DNA of 64,000 bases from Heloderma charlesbogerti (taxonomy: Eukaryota; Chordata; Lepidosauria; Squamata; Helodermatidae): the NCBI GenBank assembly GCA_026122225.1, contig JANEZZ010000303.1:255501-319500 (forward strand), written 5' to 3'. Positions 31,731 to 44,600 of this stretch are shown in pieces. How positions within the stretch are numbered: the first letter of the stretch is position 1; the number at the start of each line of letters is the position of its first letter. Under the pieces are notes generated by a model. It did no database searches. It was not told the origin of the DNA and saw only the letters and a list, made by a program, of their open reading frames with translations. Position numbers and translations under genes: made by a program.

Positions 31731-32342
31731 GTAATATAATGATCAACAGTAATATGTTGTTGTTCTTGTTTATTCCCTAGAAACACCCATCACCTCTTTT
31801 GCTATCAAGAGATAGCCAGTGCCACTTTAACAAAGATCTGTAATGCAGTGGACAAAAGGGCAGAATGGGCTACACTGGGAGTGGAATGGCTTTGGTGCCA
31901 GTACTAGGACTTTAGTTGGATCCTAGTGATAGTGCAAGAGGATGAGTTGTCCTATTTCACTAGACCTAGAACTAGTTTGCACCAGATCTTATGTAATGTC
32001 ATTGGCTCATTATAGTGGCACATAGTATCATATCGTCAGTGGCTTTGTCTCTTCCTCTGCATCCTTAGGAAAATGTTTTAGGTTTCATTTCTAATATACT
32101 TACTTGAACATGTCCTTTAAATCAATGGGACTACTTCCAAGTAAGTGTTTAAGATTATAGTGTCAGTCTCTATTGCTGCATGTGGAGGATTCTAAAATAA
32201 CAAACTTTTTTTAAAGTCAAAGATATAGTTCTGGATTATTCTATGCAGCTTTGCACAGTAATCCTACATCATCTGTAGCAGGGGTAGCTGCCATAGGGAA
32301 ACAGCCTTGTGAGCGGACATGGCCACGTCCTGGTCCACACAA
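31731..32342. other. unassigned, with one short palindromic repeat (32101-32162)
   Basis: Apart from AATGGGACTACTTCCAAGTA at about 32133, which belongs to the short palindromic repeat family, nothing was recognised. Confidence 0.4.
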
Positions 32343-32490
32343 TAGAATCGTAGAATCATAGGGAAGGGGCCTGCAAGAACATCGAGTCCAACCCCTTGGT
32401 CAATGCAGGAAGCCTGAGTCTCCCATCCAAGTACTATACAGGGCTGACCCTACTTAGCTTCCAAGATCAGACGAGATAGGGCGCATCCAG
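32343..32490 (-). mobile_element. SINE with 5S rRNA-derived head and CR1-like tail
   Basis: The minus strand reads CTCGTCTGATCTTGGAAGCT, then AGTACTTGGATGGGAGAC. Both blocks are in the order and spacing of 5S rRNA, including its internal promoter. The remainder (GACCAAGGGGTTGGACTCGA ... CCTTCCCTATGATTCTACGA) is like a CR1 LINE 3' end with ATTCTA repeats. It is therefore a retroposed SINE and not a 5S gene. Several mismatches to 5S show it is old. Confidence 0.75.
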
Positions 32491-33157
32491 CCCTTTGCAA
32501 TAATCTGAAGCTATACAAATTTTTTCCTAAGGTCCAGAAAGATTTCAGCTGGTGACAGGCAGTAGGAACATTACAATGCCTCACTTATTTCTTAAATCAG
32601 TTTGTCTTATTGCACACATATTTAGCATTTTGTCTAAGGGGCATTACAGTAGTCAGCAATGAGATAAAGGGATGCTAGCATAGGCCTTGGCAAGAACTCC
32701 TGTCACCAGGCCCCTTGGGCCCAGAGATCAACATTCTTAAAATATTAGGATTTGATAGAGTTAACACTAGCCCCCTTGAGCAGATGGTTGGGAAGACTCT
32801 GTCAACACTGCCAGTGATTACTGCAAACAGATCCTTGTTACAATGATAGCCCCTCTGGGACACTAGCAAAGTGCTTGCTAACCTCGCTATCTCAGAAGTG
32901 TAATGTATGATATTTTCAGTACCTCTTTCAGGCTGACTGATGCCTCAGAAACAGAACCATAAATACTGAGATATTAGAATCTCCATAATCCACAGCCATT
33001 CAAATGGATGGAAATGAAGTTTAAGCTTTGTATTTCACTTGAACCTTTCGTTTAAGCAGTTCACCTTGGCTCCTTCGAGTCCGGTTAAGTCTGCAGTTGT
33101 AGATACACATATTTCACCTTCTTTGTTGCCAGTCTTACAGTCTGATCCTATGATCCA
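32491..33157. other. unassigned sequence
   Basis: No recognised repeat or gene. Confidence 0.35.
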
Positions 33158-33237
33158 GCCGACAGGAAGCACTGGCGTGGGCTGGTCCATGAAGTCACGA
33201 AGAGTCAGAAGCGACTGACCAAATAAACAACAACATC
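33158..33237 (+). mobile_element. BovB LINE 3' tail, about 80 bp
   Basis: GACAGGAAGCACTGGCGTGG, GGTCCATGAAGTCACGAAG and GTCAGAAGCGACTGACC ending in ACAACAACA: the BovB terminus, same subfamily as 1-131. Confidence 0.85.
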
Positions 33238-33455
33238 AGGCGTGAAACTACGCCAAGCATGATTTTTGGGGTTGTGAAACCTCTGCTAATCCAAAAGAAT
33301 ACATTAGTGCAGAACTCAGTGTGTGGGAACACTACTGCCCCACAACAATGATTTCTCTGACCCGACAGGAAATGAAATGGCAGACTAGGATTCCTACTTG
33401 TCAAGCAAGCAAATCTAGTACTGAATAAGTACCAATACTTGACATTTCAGTGAGA

Positions 33456-33710
33456 GTCAGTGTGGTGTAGTGGTTAGAGTGTTGGAGTGGGATTCAAGAG
33501 ATCTGGGTTCTACTCCCCACTCAGCCACGGAGCTCATTGGGTGACTTTGGGCCAGTCACTGACTCTCAGCCTAACCTAACTCACAGGGCTGTTCTGAGGA
33601 TAAAATGGAGAGGAGGAGGACCATGTGAGCCGCCTTGGGTTCTTTGCAAGAGGAAAAAAGGTGGGATATAAATGTAATAATAAATACAAATACAAATAAA
33701 AAATTTAAAC
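33456..33710 (+). mobile_element. CORE-SINE (MIR-like), full-length copy
   Basis: The tRNA-like head TGGTGTAGTGGTTAGAGTGT is followed by box-B-like GGGTTCTACTCCC. The CORE contains GGGTGACTTTGGGCCAGTCA and CTCACAGGGCTGTTCTGAGG. The L2-like tail GGTGGGATATAAATGTAATA ends in AAATAC repeats. Same family as 26980-27260, without the inverted head. Confidence 0.88.
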
Positions 33711-35140
33711 CTGGGGTATCTACCCACAAATGTTCCTGTGCCACTTGCAGAATGGACAGCAAACAAGCTAAGAGCAACACGATATCCTGAAACAACACCA
33801 GACAAGCAGTACTGGTACAGACTCAGTCCTAACATTAGAATGTTTTTTGTTGAAGTCTCACCTAGATCTGTTTTTCTCCAACTTGAGTCCATTATTTCTT
33901 ACCCCTCCTTCAAGGACACTGCTAAAACAATTCTTCTTCTTTATGGCAGTCTTTTGAGGCCAAACGACAAGAGACATGCAGCTGTCACTGCACCATGCTA
34001 TGGATCTTCCCACCCCTGCCCTTACTTCACTGACTAGTCAGGTTTGCAGGACACGCAACATGATGACATCACATCGTGTATTAATTGTATTAGCCATTAC
34101 GAGGAAGAGAAGGAGAAGAGACATAACGTAGAAGCAGCTGTGTGCTTTTTGTAATCTACAGTTTTGCCCTTAGACATCTGAAAACAGCCCTTCATTTAAT
34201 CTTCTCTTCAACACACTAAAATATGCCAGGGTCTTCAGCTTGTTTAGACTTTCTTCAGACATCATCTACTCTGGGCAGGCACTTTTTCCTGCCCCCAAAT
34301 CCACTGCCTGGTCTTCTCCTGTGTTGTAGATGTCAAAAGCAGAATTGTGTGCAGGTGTAGTTTTAGCAATATCAAGCAACTGCAGACTTATGTACTAGGA
34401 ACTGAAGGGCCTACCATCTGTATGGGAGCCACTAGGTCAAGTTTCCCAGCGACTGTGGCTGGCTAATCCATAAAGTGGAACATTTTCAAATAGCCCCTGC
34501 AGGTATATAACCCACTATCACATGATGCCTTGGTAATCCACATACTCCAGTTCTATACAGTCCATTTCCAAACATAGTGCTCACCACTGTGCATAAGTTT
34601 TTAAATCAAGGTTGGAAAAGATTAAAATGGGAACTAAATGTTTCATAAATTCAAAATGATAATGTCCGTCCAGTACACTTTATAACATCTAAATTTCATT
34701 AAGCTTTTCTACAGCATTTTTTCTTAGCATGCAAAGTGTTTTACCACCCATCCTTATAGTAATCCCAGAGTTTACCACCAATATTCCAATTTTACAGAAA
34801 CTGAATAAGACTGATACCACACAGCAAGCAGACTGATGTTCTGTCATGCTGCATGACATCAGCGCATTACTGAAGAACTGCAGTTCAAAGAGTTGATGGA
34901 AATAAATGAATACTGATGAAAACCAAAAAGGAAGACCAGTGTTTGGGGAAAGCAGAAATGAAATAAGAAAGGTGAGAACAATTTTAGTTCAATTCTAAGC
35001 AGTTTCTCATTTGTAAAATGGTGACCATCTACCAGGTAAAATAACAACAATGATAAACATCATAGTATAATAAAATTGAGCTTCTATACATGCAGAAATT
35101 CAGATTTAGGTCCAGGGCATTCCAAAGAAGGAGGGAAGGC
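33711..35140. other. unassigned sequence
   Basis: No recognised family; short frames only. AT content is high toward the right. Confidence 0.35.
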
Positions 35141-35795
35141 TTTACTAAAAAGACACATCTTTCTTAACTTCATGAAAGATGGCAAGACAAGCATCTCTGT
35201 TCAGATGGTTCAGAAGCTGTAGCTTGTGCAAAATGTGGTGGACTAGAAGGTCCAAACATATAAGACCGACTCTGGCCTGCTTGCATTGGCTGCCTGTATA
35301 TTTCAAGCCCTATTCAAGATGCTGGTTTTAACCTATAAAGCCTTACATGGCTTAGGACTGCAATACCTGATGGATCGCCTCTCCCCAGCATGAACATACA
35401 CGAACGCTATGCTCAGCATCTAAGGTCCTCCTCCAGGTGCCTCCTCCAAGGAGGCAACAAGGGAGATGGCCTTCTCAGTGGTAGCCCCCCAATTGAGGCC
35501 CACCTGGCACTAGCATTGTTATCTTTTCGGTGCCAGATTAAGACCTTTCTCTTTTCTCAAGCATTTGGCGGCATATGATGAGTTTTAATCAGGTCCTGGA
35601 TTTGTCTTGTGATTATGGTTGATTTCTCAAAGTTCTTTTAGATGTATGTTGTCTCTGTATGTACTGTCTTTTTGTGTGTTTTTATGTAAATGGTTTTAAA
35701 ACTTTGTATACTGTATTTTTAATGGCTTTTAATCTTTGTTAACTGCCCAGAGAGCTTTGCTTTGGGGCAGTATAGAAATGTAATAAATCATCATT
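35141..35795 (+). mobile_element. L2-clade LINE 3' end
   Basis: Plus-strand translation in broken frames gives the L2 ORF2 C-terminus (a CLHWLPVYFK-like stretch near 35283, then HERYAQHLRSSSRCLLQ in 35390-35578). A 3' UTR follows, ending AACTGCCCAGAGAGCTTTGC and TATAGAAATGTAATAAATCA. RT is absent; truncated. Confidence 0.75.
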
Positions 35796-37072
35796 TTCAT
35801 CATCATCTCTGGGCAGAAGTTTCAAAGGGTTGAAGCTGCCACTTAGGAGGCTCTACTCACCATCCATCACATCTGCAACAGTGTCAGAACTGATTCTCGT
35901 ATAAACTTAAATTACTGGGAGAGAAATAGGGGAGTAAGTGTTCCATCTGATATCTGGACTCCAGGTCATTCAGGTCAATAACATGTAAACAGAAATCACT
36001 GAAGACTGTTCAATGATTGGAAACAAAATGGTAAGAGCAGAGCTACTTGAGAACCAATGTAATCTATTAAATAATAGTAGTTTCCAATAGAAAATGCACT
36101 ATACCATACCGTTTTTCTTTTCTGATGTACTACATGCCTCCAAATTTACTCAGTCAAATTTACATACCACACCCATAATCAGTTTTCATTTTTCAACAAT
36201 ATAAAAAATAATCTGCCAATGAAGTAGTTAGGTGATAGTAATGCAGAAACGTAGTAATGAAAACTTGATATAAATAAAATAAAAGCTAATGAAAAATTAC
36301 CATTCTCTTGCACAAGTACTTCTCTTGTGCATATCCCACACATGGATTTTCTGGAGACCACAAAATTATCTTAAAATCTCAGACCACAAAGAACTTCCAT
36401 TTCAAGGTGTTTCTTAATCCCATGCCACTAGATTATCTTGTTGTGATGTATCATGCAATTATTTTCTTCGATTCCAGGTCCCTTTTAATAAGAAAAAATT
36501 AACAAAGTAAAATTTGTTGACAGTGCTCACAGTTGGTGTAGTGGGGGGCTCTACCTATGCACTGTCACATTTCCCATGTTCATTTCTGCAGGTGCTAAAT
36601 ACATGCTGACAGCAACATATGTTACCAATCTTAAGTGTATGTGTGTGGTGGGGGAGTATTTTTTAACCTTGTAATTAAAGACAGCTCACAGCTTGAAAAA
36701 ATAATACAGGTGAAAGCTGCTTGTTGCCCAGTGATATTCTCCCTCTCTCTCGGCTGTTATTATGATGAAATAAAACAAAGTCTAAAAATGTGATGTGCTC
36801 AAAAATCTATTAGCTTTCTTTGATACCAGTCCTTCCCCCTGTGTTTCTTTCCCTCTCTTTCTATGAAGTCGCTTTTTGTTTGTTTTCATCTCTTATCCTA
36901 ATCTTTTTATCCTTGCCATTCATGATGGAAATGTTCTCTCCAAAGACCTGCTTCCTCCAGATATTATTACATAGATTATAAATTTATTCAGTGCATAAAT
37001 AAATTAGATGTACTGTAATGTTGACCAAACTATTTCTATTTTTGTATACTTAAGTTATTTTATTATCCATCA

Positions 37073-37073
<1 letters not shown>
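35796..37073. other. unassigned sequence
   Basis: Bases 35796-35830 match 2295-2325 just beyond L2 tails. Otherwise no recognised repeat or gene. Confidence 0.35.

Positions 37074-37109
<36 letters not shown>
37074..37109. repeat. (AT)n microsatellite
   Basis: About 18 uninterrupted AT units. Confidence 0.97.
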
Positions 37110-37110
<1 letters not shown>

Positions 37111-37420
37111 CTTATTGCAATATTGAGAAAGAGTAAACACAAGTGAAAAGGCAGCAAACACTATTTTAAAAAATTGTAAAGGTTTTTTTTTTTAATATAG
37201 ATTTTTATGTCTTCTCAAAAAGCTTTGGTTAAATAAATCCTGTATATACCCAGAGGATAAATTAAAAATTCCCCTAAGAGAAAAATACAATATAATTCCT
37301 TTTGCTTTTAAATTGGTCAGCAATGGCTACTGGAATTCAAGCTAATATATGTCAATAGAAAACAAATTCAAAGTTATACTTCATATTTTTCATATTTCAT
37401 TCCAAAAGAATTTTACAGTA

Positions 37421-37498
37421 CTGTCCTATGTATGTTCTTCAGAAATAATTCCCACAGTTGGGATTTTTTCTAAGTAAGTGTACATAGGATTGCAGCCC
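37421..37498. repeat. short palindromic interspersed repeat
   Basis: CTGTCCTATGTATGTTCTTC pairs with AAGTGTACATAGGATTGCAG. Family of 8990-9073. Confidence 0.65.
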
Positions 37499-40400
37499 AA
37501 GTATGTTAAATAAAAGAAAGCTTTTTCATTCAATAATATCTATGTATTCTCATTTTGATGGTGCAAAATTTCATCCTTCACTCCCTAAAATTCTTCCTTG
37601 ATCTTCAAAAAATAAATTTGTTTTCAGAAACAAAACATGAAGAGGGCATATCACCTGTAAACTGTCAGCATAATCCAATTTACTGTCCTATTAAAAATTC
37701 ACAGGCAGTGCAATCCCATGTGTGTCTGCTCAGAAGTAAGTCCCACTGTGTTCAATGGGACCTACTACCAAGAAGTCCAGCTATGCGTATATATATTTCT
37801 GCATGCCCTAGCTACAGACATCTACTTGTATATCATGTTCCAGAGGGGTAGCCGTCTTTAAGGTGCCACAAGTTTTTTTGTTGTTTTTGCTGTATATCAA
37901 AATATACAGCTGTCACCTCCGACAGCATCAATCACCTGTTTGGCGGGGGTGGGGGACTGAATTCAGTCTCTTTTAACCATGAACGAGTGATCAGCATCGT
38001 CCACGCTGACACCAGCCATCCAGTTGGGGCAGCACTGCCAAATCCCAGCCAAATAACAGGAACTGCACTTACAGCACCAGAAACTGGATACGGCCTGAAG
38101 CTGCATTCATAACACGTATGTCTGTGCCCATTTAAGTCCCAAATCAATAGGGAATGTATGTGTATTGCTAGTACTTCTACATACAAACCTTCTATTTGCT
38201 AACTACAATTGCAATTTCAAATTCCAAACCGTCTTTTTAACATGCACCGCCCAGCTGGCTTCAATGTAAGGAATCTTTCGATGTTAGCGATCTTTCAGTT
38301 CCGAACATTACAGTGATGGGAGACTGCTGCAAAAACAAGGAGAAAAGCTGGCTATATGTACAGATCTGACATGAATCGACCTGGGCGCAAGCTGTTACTC
38401 AGAAATAAGTCCCACTGATGTCAGTGATTTCTAAGGATAACACTCAAGGCAGGGCTATCGTTTAATCTTTACCAGCATCTTTAATCTGCTGTTTTCCAAA
38501 GGCTCAGCTATCAACAACCAAGGGCACAATCCACCAGGATGTTTTCCCTGTGTAATTCCCATTCAAATGAATGGGATCTGTGCAAGAGCACAGTGGATTA
38601 TGACCCAAATAAATGAATATAAATAAGTTTTAAAAGTAACTATCCTTCAATCCCCTCCCCACCACTAAATTAAAATTACAAGTAGCCTCTATCCAGTTTT
38701 CCCTTTCTTAAAAATGGTTTTTAAATGATGGATTTAAATGTGATTTTACCGTATTGCTTTTATGTAAAGCTCCCAAGCTTTGCATGGCAAGGGATTGAAT
38801 ACAAATAAAAGTACAAATATTATTTTCCATTTATTCATTCATTCCAACTTAGTCCAGCAAAATAAAGCCAGATAAAGACATACTGCTCTGTCTCCTGCAT
38901 CCAACACTCTTGAGATGCAGACCCCTCTGCCCCTCAAACTAGCTCCACTTCTTAGCACTGAAGCCCTCCCTCCACCTTAAGCCAGCCTCGGGGTGCAAGG
39001 TGTGGGGGGAGGAGGAATCTTTTAATCACACACCGTATCTCCCCAGCACTGAAATGTTAGGGGGCTGGAAGATTAGTCATGATTTCTTCTTGGATGTGGG
39101 GTATAATATGCCTATTCCATAATTTGATCTAAATCATCATATTCAGCCACGAATATCAAATTGGGCATTTGAAAGCTGTTCAGTATAACGGTATCAGCTT
39201 AGAGAAACCACAGTTTCAGCCAGCTCACAGCTTAACACATGATATGCGGATGCACACACTAAAGTGAAAACAAAACATATGTCTTTCGTTCCTCAGTGCT
39301 AGGTACAGTTTCTCAAGAATCCAAGACCTTAAAAGGGGTTAAAAACGCAGATGCTGCGAACAGAGCATCTAATCCTTAAGGCCCTGAAGCATTAAGACAT
39401 ATCTCCTCCTTAGGGTCCATCTCTGTCCATAATCAATTTCTTCCCTTGGAGAACATTAATTGTCTCTAATGATAGCTTTCCATCAATACATCCTTGATCT
39501 TAAAAGGCCTGTACAGCTCTTCCCTTTATTCAATCAAATCATCTGTACAATTGCCCTCCCTTAGTAAGATAATACCTTTTAAGCCTTGTATTTTAATATA
39601 AAAAATAAGAGGTAGCAGGAAATTCTAATGGAAGTGCTAACATTTGAGAACCAGGATGATGGCTTCCATTATCCTAAATAATGTTTGAAGATTACAGAAA
39701 GCACTGTGTTTCAAAAGGTGGAAACTAATCCACCACTTTCAAATTATTTCCTTCTACAAAAAAACCTGTTCTAACATTAGGATTTTTTTGTGAATGGCTA
39801 CAGGAGTGTATATTTAAATATTTGAATAAGAAAGGTAATTTCCAGGTCAGGGCAAGGGGGGGGGGAAGCAAATAATTACTATTTATAAGTAATAAATGCT
39901 GAATAATTTGAGGAAATGGCAACCTTAACTACTGAAGCTCTTTAATTTTCTTTTCTCTAGTTAAGCCATCCCTATCCTGTTCATTCAAACCACTAAAACT
40001 TGAAGTTCCTACAATTATTTAATTCCATGATAGCACAAAAATTCTGTCTCTGTGACCTACTAATGTGTCTTGCTTTCCCCCCCCCCTTTCCTTTTCTAGT
40101 ACATGCTTTTTCTAAAGGCGTGGAATTTCTTTCTTTTCTTTTTTTAAACCCTTCAACTGTTTTGTTTCTATTTAAATAGAGGATTCCTCACACTCCCTCC
40201 TCCCCTCTCCTTCCACAGGCTTAATCTAGATTTCCTTGCATCTATCTGCATTTTTACCTATTGCACAGTAGCCTGCCTTCTTTTGCAGAAACTGGAAAAT
40301 GTTTATAATGACTGAAGGACCTAGAGAGGAAATGTTGGTGGGACAAACGATACGAGCCCTCCAGAATTCTTCCTTCAGTAATTTTACATCAAACATGCAA

Positions 40401-42034
40401 ACTATACCTTTTGACTACACAGTGTCATTTCTGTCTGTAAGAATGAGGAATGTTCTCTGTCACTAGAGAAAATAAGTATTCACTACTCTATCTGCAAATT
40501 TGAACATATTCTTATTATTTCAAAATCTTTCTCCCTCCCTCTCTCTGTCTCACACACAGGCACGTGCATACACACACACAAAGAAATAAGACTTCAGGAA
40601 CTCCAAGAACTCTAGTAAAGTGCAAGGACACCTAGCTAAAGTATTTCTTATATCACACCAATAGTAACCTTTAGCTCTAAAACAATTGTATAGATTTCTC
40701 TTTCCTGTGTAGGCATAAAATGGCATCCATTCTCTTGTACAGCGTAAATTCTGTAGGGCTTTTTTGTCACTATATTGATTGCAAAAGCTGCATAAATAGA
40801 TGAAATGTATTTATGTTGGAAATATGGGGGGGGAGGGAGGCAGGTAGATACAATCGACCTAAGAGTTATCAAACAAAAAAGAGTGTGAGAGAGAGAAGGA
40901 GAGAGAGTGCAGTTAACAACCCTGATAAGAGATGAAAATTGTCAGTGAGGCAGATTGAGTTTATTCAATGCCCTGATAAGCACCTATTTGCTCTTCCACA
41001 TAATGCTCTCTCAGTATTTATAAATTATCATTTAATTATGCTGGCAAGTGGTAATTGTCAAATAAAGCTCAGATAGGCATAAGCCTTCAGGCTGCACATG
41101 ACAGAAAAATATCTGTTAAAGCTGGGCTGATTCACACGCTTAGGAAATCATTTCCTTTCTTCTTCTTCTTTATCCTTGCCAATAAATTATATGAACTAGC
41201 ACACTTTTGTGCTTTGTAGGCATTTTGAAGTCTATTCAGATTACAGGAGAAGAAAAAAGTTGTTTCAGTATCTACCATTCTAAATTGTTTGGCTGATTTA
41301 AGGACACCATGTTCTTGTTTTATCAAAAGAGTGGGAAATATCAAGGAATTTGAGGATTCTGCTTCTTAGAATTTATGCGCAGGGTCATTTTTCAGTTGAG
41401 TAAATCAAGATTTGGGGAATTATTTAACATTATGTACAAGAGATTTGATATAGAGCAATAGTAAAAAAAAAGTGACATTTATCCCATTAAGATGGAAACA
41501 TGGAGCTTCTTTTTTTTTCGTCGCTTGCTACTTATAGTCAATTATACTAAACCCTTCCAGTGTTACATATTTTAAGTTTTTTTTAAGTGTTTGCTAGTTT
41601 GTTGAATAAATATCTAACCACCACAATGCCCACTTCCCATCGAAGTGATTTTAGTACAAAAATAAAGGCAACCATATGCTCAATGAGGGAAAGGTTGTTT
41701 TTTAAAAAAAAAAATAAAAATCCAGGATTTAACCTGGACTTGCTTTGTGCACTACACAGAGATGTGTTTTATTGGTTGGCAGTGGGATATTTTGAAAGCA
41801 ACTTTGCACACCATATATGTCCCCATCATAAAAACATCTAGGACAACAAAACAAAAGCTTTCAGGTTCGTTCTTTATTTAACAATATTAATGGTACGGTA
41901 CCACAAGCATAGAGAGACAAGGACATGTGGCACAAACGTTTTAAAGCTCCGCTCTTCATTCACCTAGCTACCCCAAAATTTCGCTACAAAGGCACCATTG
42001 TAGGCAAGTACGTCTCCCAGGGCTGTGTTCAGGA

Positions 42035-42036
<2 letters not shown>
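37499..42036. other. unassigned, with two short palindromic repeats
   Basis: Palindromic-family copies lie at 37705-37780 (CAGAAGTAAGTCCCACTGTG) and 38390-38445 (AGAAATAAGTCCCACTGA). A CT-rich and CACACA stretch lies at 40530-40580, and a GAGAGA tract at 40887-40910. No gene recognised in 4.5 kb; sequence is AT-rich and could include conserved non-coding DNA. Confidence 0.4.
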
Positions 42037-42077
<41 letters not shown>

Positions 42078-42092
42078 CGTGTGTGTGTGTGC
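42037..42092. repeat. (GT)n(GC)n(GT)n microsatellite
   Basis: An alternating purine-pyrimidine run of about 56 bp with a GCGCGCGC centre, a classical Z-DNA-prone sequence. Confidence 0.97.
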
Positions 42093-42298
42093 AGTCTGCT
42101 ATTGTAGCAGAATGGCATTCAGCTCTATTTTACACTTGATGCTTTCAAGTTGGCCAAAACTGGTTTGTTTGTTTTTTCATTTCTCAAAACAGATAAAGAG
42201 AAGCAGAAATTCATGATATTTTTAGTTCCATTATACAGTATTCATGGATACCTGAAAGCCAAGGTGAAGGGAATGCAGGTTGAGAATAATCATGAAGT

Positions 42299-42380
42299 CT
42301 GCAATCCTACACACACTTACTAGGGAGAAAGCCCCATTGAACACTGTGAGCCTTAACTCTGGGTAAGCATTCATAGGTTT
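42299..42380. repeat. short palindromic interspersed repeat
   Basis: TGCAATCCTACACACACTTA, GCCCCATTGAAC and GCATTCATAGGTTTG. Family of 8990-9073. Confidence 0.6.
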
Positions 42381-43557
42381 GTGGTATAAGCGAAGTATGC
42401 TATAGCAAAGGTTGTCGAGCTAAGAGGCATGTCTCTCTAAAGAGGTTGTCAGGAGAGATACATATTCTCCCATGACTCTCTACTTGCATTTTGAGTAGGC
42501 AAAGAAGCAGAGTGTCATTACTGATCTTAAACCTTACCAATTTGCAATACAAGAAGCAGAAGACCCACCCTATATATTGATTGGCTATGCTGGGATGCAA
42601 TGAGGTAAACTTTGGCTGATTCTCCTCCAATATTCCTCCTCTTAAGGCTTTAAAAGAGATGATGGGTGCAAGATCGTTTTGTTCCCTCCTTTTTGCATTT
42701 TTGTAATTATAAGTGATAAGCCATAAAGAGTGAACACTTCTGCTAGCTAGGCACACTATGTTTTGTCCAAGCCATAGCTGCATTTCCTTCCACTTTGATA
42801 TGCTGCAAAGCAAGAAAAAAACATTTTCTTTAAAATGGAACCATGCCTGGTAGTTGGCTTCCCACGAAGACCAAGCCAATCCATCACCACCAGTACTCCA
42901 AAAATTAAGCAAATTGCAGCAGAGCAATTACACTCACAATCACTTCAGTCTTGTATCAAATACTGGAGCCTGCTTGTGCATCAACATACACCTTCAGGCT
43001 AGGCCTGTACAACTTGTAGCCCACCAAGCTGAATGCAGCCTACCAGTGCTTACACCTCTCTACACTCACTTTGTGTCCTCTCACTATGGTCATATTCACC
43101 TCTCTAATAGTTTTCAGGGTTTGACCTGAAATGTCATGGGGTTGGTATCTTTATCAAGGTTTCCAGAAAGAGTTAAATTTCAGGCTAAGGAATCTGAAGC
43201 AAAGGAGCAAAGTATTTTTCAGAGGGCCCATCCCCAGCCTATAGTATTATACGAAGGTTTAAAGCTCACACTTTTCTGGCATGTTATTTGAGTAACTTTC
43301 TCTTCAGGCATAATAAATCTATTTTGAAATAAAATGGGAAAGAGGGCAATAATGTCTTGTATAATTGATTATATATAAGCCACTCTGGGAGCCTGTTTGA
43401 GGAACAGCATAAAAATACTTCAAATAAATAAACAATAAATCAGTTAGAAGGAGAGGCTTAAAATCTTTTTTAAAAATATCAGCAAGTGCCATCAGACTTT
43501 GTCCCTGCTCTGCCCAGCACTACTGCGGAATTCAAAGGCTCTACCCACTGCATTTTG
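42381..43557. other. unassigned sequence
   Basis: A minus-strand open frame of 175 codons (42400-42927) has no motif I recognise and no coding-like repetition. A possible L2 tail lies at 43380-43438. Confidence 0.35.
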
Positions 43558-43955
43558 GGGCTAAACTACATGCAATGTTAAATACATGCGTGCAGCTGAG
43601 CGTCAGCATTTTTTTAACCTTGAAGTAAGCACATGGGACCCCAATTTGGACTGTGTCCACTGCATGATTTAAACCCTTTCCACCCACCCACCCCAATTTG
43701 CCCTCACCACCGCAGGAGATAAAAAGAGAGAAAAAACTTCCATTGATGCCAGAGTTTTTAGTTTTTTCTTTAGCCCCCTTTCTCTAGTTGGAGTAAATTG
43801 GGTGGGGGAGTGGGTGGGTGGGAAGGTTTAAAACACCTCTACCTGTGCACAGCGGGCCTGATCCAGATTGGGATGCTGTGTGCTTACTTCATGGATTAAT
43901 GAATGATGACAGTCAGCTGCATGCTACATATTTAACACAGTGTCTAGTTTAGCCC
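43558..43955. mobile_element. 398-bp foldback (long inverted repeat) element
   Basis: The ends GGGCTAAACTAC and GTCTAGTTTAGCCC are inverted. Pairing continues inward through TGTTAAATA, ATGCNTGCAGCTGA, GAAGTAAGCACA, CCAATTTGG/CCAGATTGG and a TTTAAACC...CCACCCACCCACCCC block against GGGTGGGTGGG...GGTTTAAA. The loop is near 43740. No protein frame and no clear target duplication. Confidence 0.75.
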
Positions 43956-44600
43956 TCAGACTCTGAAACTCAAGAGATTGGATAACTAGTTCTACAGTGG
44001 CTCGCAGTCAAGCACGCAGCAAAATAGGAAAATGGAGCAAAAATGCAAGGATATCTGATAAAAAAATGAAAGAAAAACAAAGAAAACCTGAACTGTCTGG
44101 GTTTATGGCACACACAGGCATTATAATTTCATCCCTAAATTGCTGTACCAAGAGGTGTTATATCTCTTTCTACTTATATAATTTATTGACTACAGGAATG
44201 TGCTAATCTACCAGGGTAGCTTTAATTGTTTCCTTTGGCCCAGTCACAACAAATACTGAGACGGATTTGGAAGGAATTTCTGCGTCTCTTGGCAACTGAT
44301 TATGCTTCCCAATGGAAGTAGGTATCAGTATCACACATGGGAACCACTACTGTATGCAGAATAGTATGACCGGTCCAAGCAGACTAGAGTTGAAACAATT
44401 TTAGGAGGGTAGGCAGAAGATTCTCAAGCAAATTCTAGCTCAAATTTGCTTGCAAAATTCTAATTTACATTTTCCTAATTTGAATTCTTCTTTTTCTAGC
44501 ATTACCTGTTACAGCAGGTAATGTGGTGCCCATGGGCACCCACAATTCCCCCCCCCTTTTAAATATACGTACATGGATTTGTATATATTCGTGGTAATTA
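43956..44600. other. unassigned, with small palindrome at about 44522-44545
   Basis: GGTGCCCATGGGCACC is a perfect 16-bp palindrome next to TTACCTGTTACAGCAGGTAA (44502-44521), itself an inverted repeat. Possibly a decayed foldback element. Confidence 0.4.

Noticed and set aside
32380..32490. 5S rRNA gene
   Set aside because: Only part of 5S is present, with several mismatches, and it is fused to a CR1-like tail ending in short repeats. This is a SINE.
42400..42927. 175-codon minus-strand open frame
   Set aside because: No recognisable motif or composition typical of a protein family, and no start context or neighbouring exons. A frame of this length can occur by chance in AT-rich DNA of 64 kb.
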